DNA from: an uncultured Bacteroidota bacterium
Lineage (GTDB): Bacteria; Bacteroidota; Bacteroidia; Chitinophagales; Chitinophagaceae
Assembly: GCA_946479535.1 (NCBI GenBank)
Contig: CAMLGP010000262.1
Span: 1 to 5,363 of the forward strand
Length of the DNA: 5,363 nt
Direction: 5' to 3'
Part shown: piece after piece, positions 1 through 5,363 of the stretch
How positions within the stretch are numbered: the stretch's first letter is position 1
Layout: every line of letters starts with the position of its first letter
Made by a program: the position numbers and the translations under genes
The notes under the pieces: model-generated
Told to the model about the DNA's origin: nothing
The model's database searches: none
The model's input: the letters and a program-made list of their open reading frames with translations, nothing else

Positions 1-485
1 ATCCTTTATTCCTGAAGGATGGAGATTATGAGTTGATCGTTACGGGTCAGGATCGCAGTGGTAACAGTGCCGGTGTAGTTGGGTATCGTGTCAATTTCCG
101 CGTGATCAACAAGCCCATGATCTCAAATATGCTGAACTATCCAAATCCGTTCACTACCTCAACCGCTTTTGTCTTTACCCTTACGGGTAGCCAGGTGCCT
201 CAAAACCTGCGGATCCAGATCCTGACAATTACAGGGAAGGTGGTTAGAGAGATCACCAAAGATGAATTAGGTCCGATCCATATAGGTAGAAATATCACCG
301 AATTCAAATGGAATGGTACTGATCAGTATGGTCAGAAACTGGCTAATGGTATTTATCTCTACCGGGTGATCACAAACCTGAATGGCAAATCACTGGATAA
401 ATACAAATCAACAGATATAACCAACCCGGATAATACAGACAAGTTCTTTAATAACGGGTATGGCAAGATGTACCTGATGAGGTAA
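1..485 (+). CDS. porU2: C-terminal end of a T9SS-associated C25 cysteine peptidase (PorU2-like), 5' truncated by window edge
   Basis: The reading frame is open from the left edge (first complete codon at 3) to TAA at 483-485, giving 160 visible residues. A start at TTG 33 would be artificial because in-frame coding (PLFLKDGDYE) continues to the left of it. The fragment ends a long secreted protein. A short beta-rich stretch is followed by a FlgD-like Ig fold: YPNPF at about 46-50, strands of alternating hydrophobics, WNGTDQYG at about 103-110 and ANGIYLYR at about 114-121. The final tail is GYGKMYLMR. YPNPF with a terminal nGvYlYrv-type strand is typical of Bacteroidota outer-surface proteins with a type IX secretion C-terminal domain. 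From memory of the family, this ending matches the C25 peptidases annotated as putative T9SS sortase PorU2. The catalytic domain lies outside the window, so the name rests on the C-terminus alone. Another T9SS cargo with the same fold is the main alternative. Confidence 0.72.
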   Translation, partial: PLFLKDGDYELIVTGQDRSGNSAGVVGYRVNFRVINKPMISNMLNYPNPFTTSTAFVFTLTGSQVPQNLRIQILTITGKVVREITKDELGPIHIGRNITEFKWNGTDQYGQKLANGIYLYRVITNLNGKSLDKYKSTDITNPDNTDKFFNNGYGKMYLMR

Positions 486-3400
486 AAACTTATATCCAAT
501 AAAAATGGTCCCACGCCAAAGCGTGGGACCATTTTTATTTCAGATATTTTTCCCAGCCTAGTCTCATTAGCACCTTCTTTCCGGAATTCTTTGCAAACTC
601 CTTAACATGAGTGACCAGTTTTTTAACAAGCGGTTCTTTGGGCCGTGACTTGAACATGGTGTCATGGAAAGATACATTCTCGGTAACGGGAATAAAATAA
701 TATTGGTAACAGGATTTTCTAGTAACACCCTCGGGGACCGAGATCCTGCTGTAACCATGATAGGATATCTCCGAGCATTCAAAAATTACGCAGCGATTAA
801 AAACAGGTGCAATGCTTTGAATACAGTTTTTGACGTCCTTGTCCCATAGTTCAAGGTGCCCACCCCAATCATTTTCCCATTGTTTATTGAAGAAGAGAAT
901 AAAATTCAATTTTCTGAACATTTTCTTTATTGGATGCAAATTGTAATCAATATGAATATCCAGAAAACTGCCATTGGCACCCTGGTGTAATCCATATCCC
1001 AGCCTGTCCTCAATAGTTGATAAGCAATTGATGCCGGTGATCCTCTCCAGCCATTGAATAAATTCCGGTGATCCAAGGGCAACATGCAATTGCTGGAATG
1101 AGGCATGCAGTTTTTCCAGGTCAGAATGCTCGGCCTTTTTTTCATTTATTCCTTTATAGTGAGTATTCATCTCCTTCATTGGAGGGAAATTCTCAAAAAT
1201 GGTATTAGCAAGAGTGGGCTGAAGTAAATTATCGATCACCAAATGGCGAACTGGATTATTGGAACAGAATTGCGAAATAAGCTGGGAAGAATAGTCCTCA
1301 TTGAATAGTCCCGGTCTAAAAACTTCGTTTGCTGTCATTGGAGGTTAGTTTTTCCATAATTGCCTGTACCATGGGCGCGGATAAGATATAAATGTAAGGA
1401 ACAACGCTCAAAAACCAGCGATTGTGCCAATCATCACATGTCAGGATCACTGTTAGCCAGGTGATCAGGATTACCGACAGGCAATAAAGAGGAATATACC
1501 TGTTTATTCTTATCCATTTTCCAAGAGACAGAAGTGCAAGAATATATAAAGGAAAGAAGTATAGGTATAAGTATAGGTTATGCCCTTTGCTATAATATTG
1601 CCTGGTTATTCCAAAGAAAGCCTTTGTTCTCCACCAGGCAAGCCTGGTGAACTGTGCCGTATTATGGGATATGTAATACAGCAACCCGGAAATGGAATTG
1701 GGATTATCTGAGATTTCTATATCACGGAACTGGGTCAGTGTAGGTACCCCGCAAATAATACGTTCATCCCTATAGGGAAGCATGAAATCCAGTTCACCAC
1801 CGCTTCCAAGGGCAGTATTCAGAGCAAACAGGAATATAACAGTCCCTGCAACCGTAACACCAAGTTTGACAATGGTTGATAGGCCTCTTGTGTATTTAAA
1901 GAAAAGGTAAAGGAAGGTACCTGGAACAAACAGAAGACCAGTTGGCCGTGTAAAGCAGATCAATACCAGGAATAAAAATATAACTACAGAATTTTTTAAG
2001 GTCAATCGTTGTAAACCCAGAACATAACAGCTGTAAAGAATGGTAAAGCTGTAAAACAGGGATTCGGTTTGTAGGAAAGAATTAAAAGTTTGCAAAGGGA
2101 TACATACGATCAATAAGAGTGTAAGAATAAATGCTGCTGGCCGTCTGTTCAGTTTTACCAGCATTCGGTAAAATGCTGCGGTTGCCAGCGCATTAAAAAG
2201 TAAATGGACCAGGTATACAACAAAGTACCCTGTGTTGAATTTTATGGCAGCTGCTATCAGAAGTATCTGGCTACTGTAAAGCCAGTAATTGGAACTGCTT
2301 ACTCTGCCTTCGTTTAATAAGAGAGTGGCTTCATGAATATATTTCGAGGCCTCCATTTCAGTATGGATGCCATATTGATAGAAAAGAATGGATTGAACAA
2401 GCAACCAGGAAATGCCGAGCGCAAAAAAATGGCCGTGCCTGGCAAAAAAATTAATACCTGTTCTGTTCATTCAGGCAAAGATAGGTGCTGGGAAAAATTA
2501 TTTGGCAGAAGCCGGACGCATCAGCAGAAGCAGCTTTTGACGCAGTTTGCTGAAATAGCCGTTTTCGGTCATCGTATCCTTGAGCGCAAGTATTCTTTTT
2601 TCAAAGATATGGTAGCTAAGAATGCTGATCAGTGTGGCCATAAACAGGGTAGTAATGGCAATAATAAGCTGCGCCACAGTTAGGGACAGGCCATTTCTGA
2701 GAAGGGTGTCCTGTAAAGAGAAGCGTAATAAAATAAATACAGGCCAGTGAAAAACATACAAGCCATAAGAGATCTTGCCAAGGTATTTAAGCAGCCTGTT
2801 CTCGAGAACAGGCTTTCCAATATTGAGGGTTTTGGAAGTGGCTGATAATACAATCAGCCCAAAAATCGCAGCAATACCGGTATAACCGAGAAGGATAAAA
2901 TGCGGAAGGCCGATGAATACTGTTCTTGACAGGAGGAAAAGGCATCCGTGAATTGAAAGGATGGTGAAGAGAAAGTACAGGAATTTTTTGGCGAGATTTC
3001 CCTGGTTACTGAATTTCCAGATGGCAATAAGGCTGCCCATGCATAGCCCGTCAAACCGTGTCATATATTGAAAACTGAACCCAGTATAGTTGCCACCCCA
3101 GTATAGCCAGGTGCCAAATCGCGCGCCAATGCCAATAACAAGGATGATGTAAATAACAATTTTCAGTTTTTGCAGGTTGCGGCAAAGCAGTACCAGTAAT
3201 GGCCACAACAGATAAAATTGCTCCTCAACAGAGAGTGACCAGAAATGACCGAATAGCATTGAATCAGTAGGCCGCTCATTAAAAATATATAGCCAGTTGA
3301 TCAGGTGGAACCATGCCATTCCCTGGTTGTCATGGTAATATTTGTATTGTTCATGCAGTTGTGAAACGAATGGAACAAATAGAAAGAACAACAGCAGCAT

Positions 3401-5363
3401 TACGTAATACAGAGGGAATATTCTAAGTACGCGGCGAATGAAAAAGTTCTGAAGAAAATTCTTGTTATCTCTTGTCCGTAAGAGGATATCCGTGATCAGG
3501 AAACCAGAAAGGACAAAGAAGAGATCCACACCAACATAAGCAAATTGGGCAAAAGGAATGAAATCAAAAGTATGATGAAACAGAACCAGTAGAATGGCAA
3601 TCCCACGTAGCCCGTCAAGAGAAGGGTAGTACGACTTTAAAGTCGCAGGCTTCATAGATACTGGTTTTATTATTGGATATTGGTTTCGGGCTTAGGCGAA
3701 TGGTTAAATTTTACCAAACCCCGAAACAAATTTATTTGAAAGGCCTGTTTGGCCTGAGTAACAGGTATAAAGATGCTAAAGATTGGCGATTAATTGAACG
3801 TAGTAACCACAATTGTTGATCGTAGTTTTTCCTGCGTGATTTTACGATTTACAAAGGCCTTAGGGGTTCAGGCTTTTTCTTTTCCATAATACGATGCTAT
3901 CCTTCAGAAGTGGCAGGCTGTCGTGAAATACGTTATTAAAAAGCACTCTGAAGGTGTTTACGTGGCTCAGGTTTTTATTGAGGCCTGTATAATCCTTATT
4001 ATAGAAATACAATGCTGATAAAGCTTCGTATTCGTCTTTTTGGTAGGAGCGTGGATATTCACGGTACCCATGATCTCCCTGCAGGATAATGACCTTTTTG
4101 CGGGTGCTGTCTTTTAAAAAGCATTCGGTGATCTCCCTGATAAGCGTATTGGCATATTTGATCTGATTGAGGTATCCTTGCATATCAGAAGCCGGAGGCG
4201 CGGAAGAAAAGTTGGTATTACCGGATTCGTCAAAAACATACGGGGAATGAGGGATCACAAAGTGCGTGAAACTAAATACAGGGGCTGTTCCCGGTTTTGA
4301 ATTCTGTTCGCAAAGCGAATGGATATGCTCTATTGCTTTCCTGTTGAAGTCTGCATAAAATTGAAGACTGCGGACAACCGGATCGGGCAAGTTGTTTTTC
4401 CCGGTGAAGACCTGTTTGAATTTGTTGGATACCCAGGGATCCAAAAAAAACTTTTCCAGCGTTTGTTTTCGAAGCCAGGTAGCTGGTTCATCCGGTGCAA
4501 AATTTCCCAGGCCCGCAACCTGCCTGGTATCTTCCAGCAGGGAGAAAATATTTAACTGGTAGTTATGTGCTTTAAGAAAACGAAAGAGTTGATTATGCTG
4601 GTAGACTCCCAGACCCAGGTACCAATTGTCATTATTACGTTCCAGGTAATAATCAGCGGTTTCCAGGTATTGCAGATTAAAAACTGAGCCCAGTGAGAAG
4701 GAGGTCATATTATAATTACTGATAGCAGAGTCAACGGTATAAAAACCTTTTCCGGATAAATAACTATAGATCGGGTTATCGTAATTCCAGTATTTTTTTA
4801 GTGCTCTTCCATTAGTATAACTGTCGAAAATAATATAGTGGATGTCTGGCGTTTCAGCAAGAGCGATATTCCTGTTGTCAAGTACTGGTTTTGTCATTTT
4901 GCGGACCACTGCAAACAGGGTTCTCCCATTATATACCGCCCATGCAAATTTGATTCCTTCATAAAGGATTATAATGGCAAATAAAGAAAGCAGGTATTGG
5001 GAAATTATGACAGCAGGAGGATTTCTTTTTTTATAATAGATGGCCATGCTGCCGAGGAGAACCAGTCCTATTCCAAAAAGAACAATCCATTTTCCAAAGA
5101 ATGAAAATGCTTTTTGTTTGATCAGGTAGCCTTCAATACTTCCTCCCAGCATAAAAAACAGAATAATGAGACTGCCTGCTACGGCTGCCTGTCTGGAGCT
5201 GAAACGAAAAACTTTGTGTAATAAAAGATAGATCGTTATTGCCAGCCCTGTATAAATGAGGTAAAGCCATAAAACCGGCCTGATAAAAATAAATTCATTG
5301 AAAAGGTTAGCGCTATGCAGGAAATTGATAAGGATGGGCAAAAGAGGGAGCAGAACAAAAAAA

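Overview
The window looks like a Bacteroidota chromosome, most likely Chitinophagaceae or a close relative. Three things point there. The left-edge gene ends like a type IX secretion (T9SS) C25-family peptidase of the PorU2 kind. The gene starts lack convincing Shine-Dalgarno sequences. The matches to a promoter -7 box are of the Bacteroidota TAnnTTTG type. No tRNA, rRNA, CRISPR array, insertion sequence or phage gene is visible.

Layout. The left edge holds the last 160 codons of a plus-strand gene with a FlgD-like Ig fold and a T9SS-cargo-like tail (1-485). It converges on a minus-strand block that fills the rest of the window, and a perfect 16-bp stem at 501-536 separates the two as a bidirectional terminator. 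Read in its own direction (right to left), the minus-strand block encodes: (i) a membrane-anchored alkaline-phosphatase-superfamily enzyme resembling LtaS/EptA phospho-headgroup transferases (3860-5363, cut by the right edge); (ii) a 204-bp intergenic gap with a nested inverted repeat and a candidate -7 box; (iii) an acyltransferase-3 (OafA-like) integral membrane O-acyltransferase (2498-3655); (iv) after 27 bp, a polytopic membrane protein with the look of a GT-C glycosyltransferase (1316-2470); (v) overlapping it by 23 bp, a soluble 2-oxoglutarate/Fe(II) dioxygenase of the prolyl-4-hydroxylase-like family (535-1338).

How the genes may work together (inference). Genes iii-v are packed as one transcription unit, and gene ii's gap may carry its promoter. 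An O-acyltransferase, a lipid-linked-sugar-type glycosyltransferase, a dioxygenase and a phospho-headgroup-type transferase together suggest tailoring of a surface glycan or glycolipid, such as O-antigen, exopolysaccharide or lipid A-like material. No polymerase, flippase or cytoplasmic sugar-nucleotide gene is in view, so the window may be the edge of a larger envelope locus or a stand-alone modification set. Substrates cannot be read from the sequence. I see no convincing defence, mobile or wholly unknown system here; the most interesting items are the uncharacterised GT-C/dioxygenase pair and the Bacteroidota LtaS/EptA-like enzyme.
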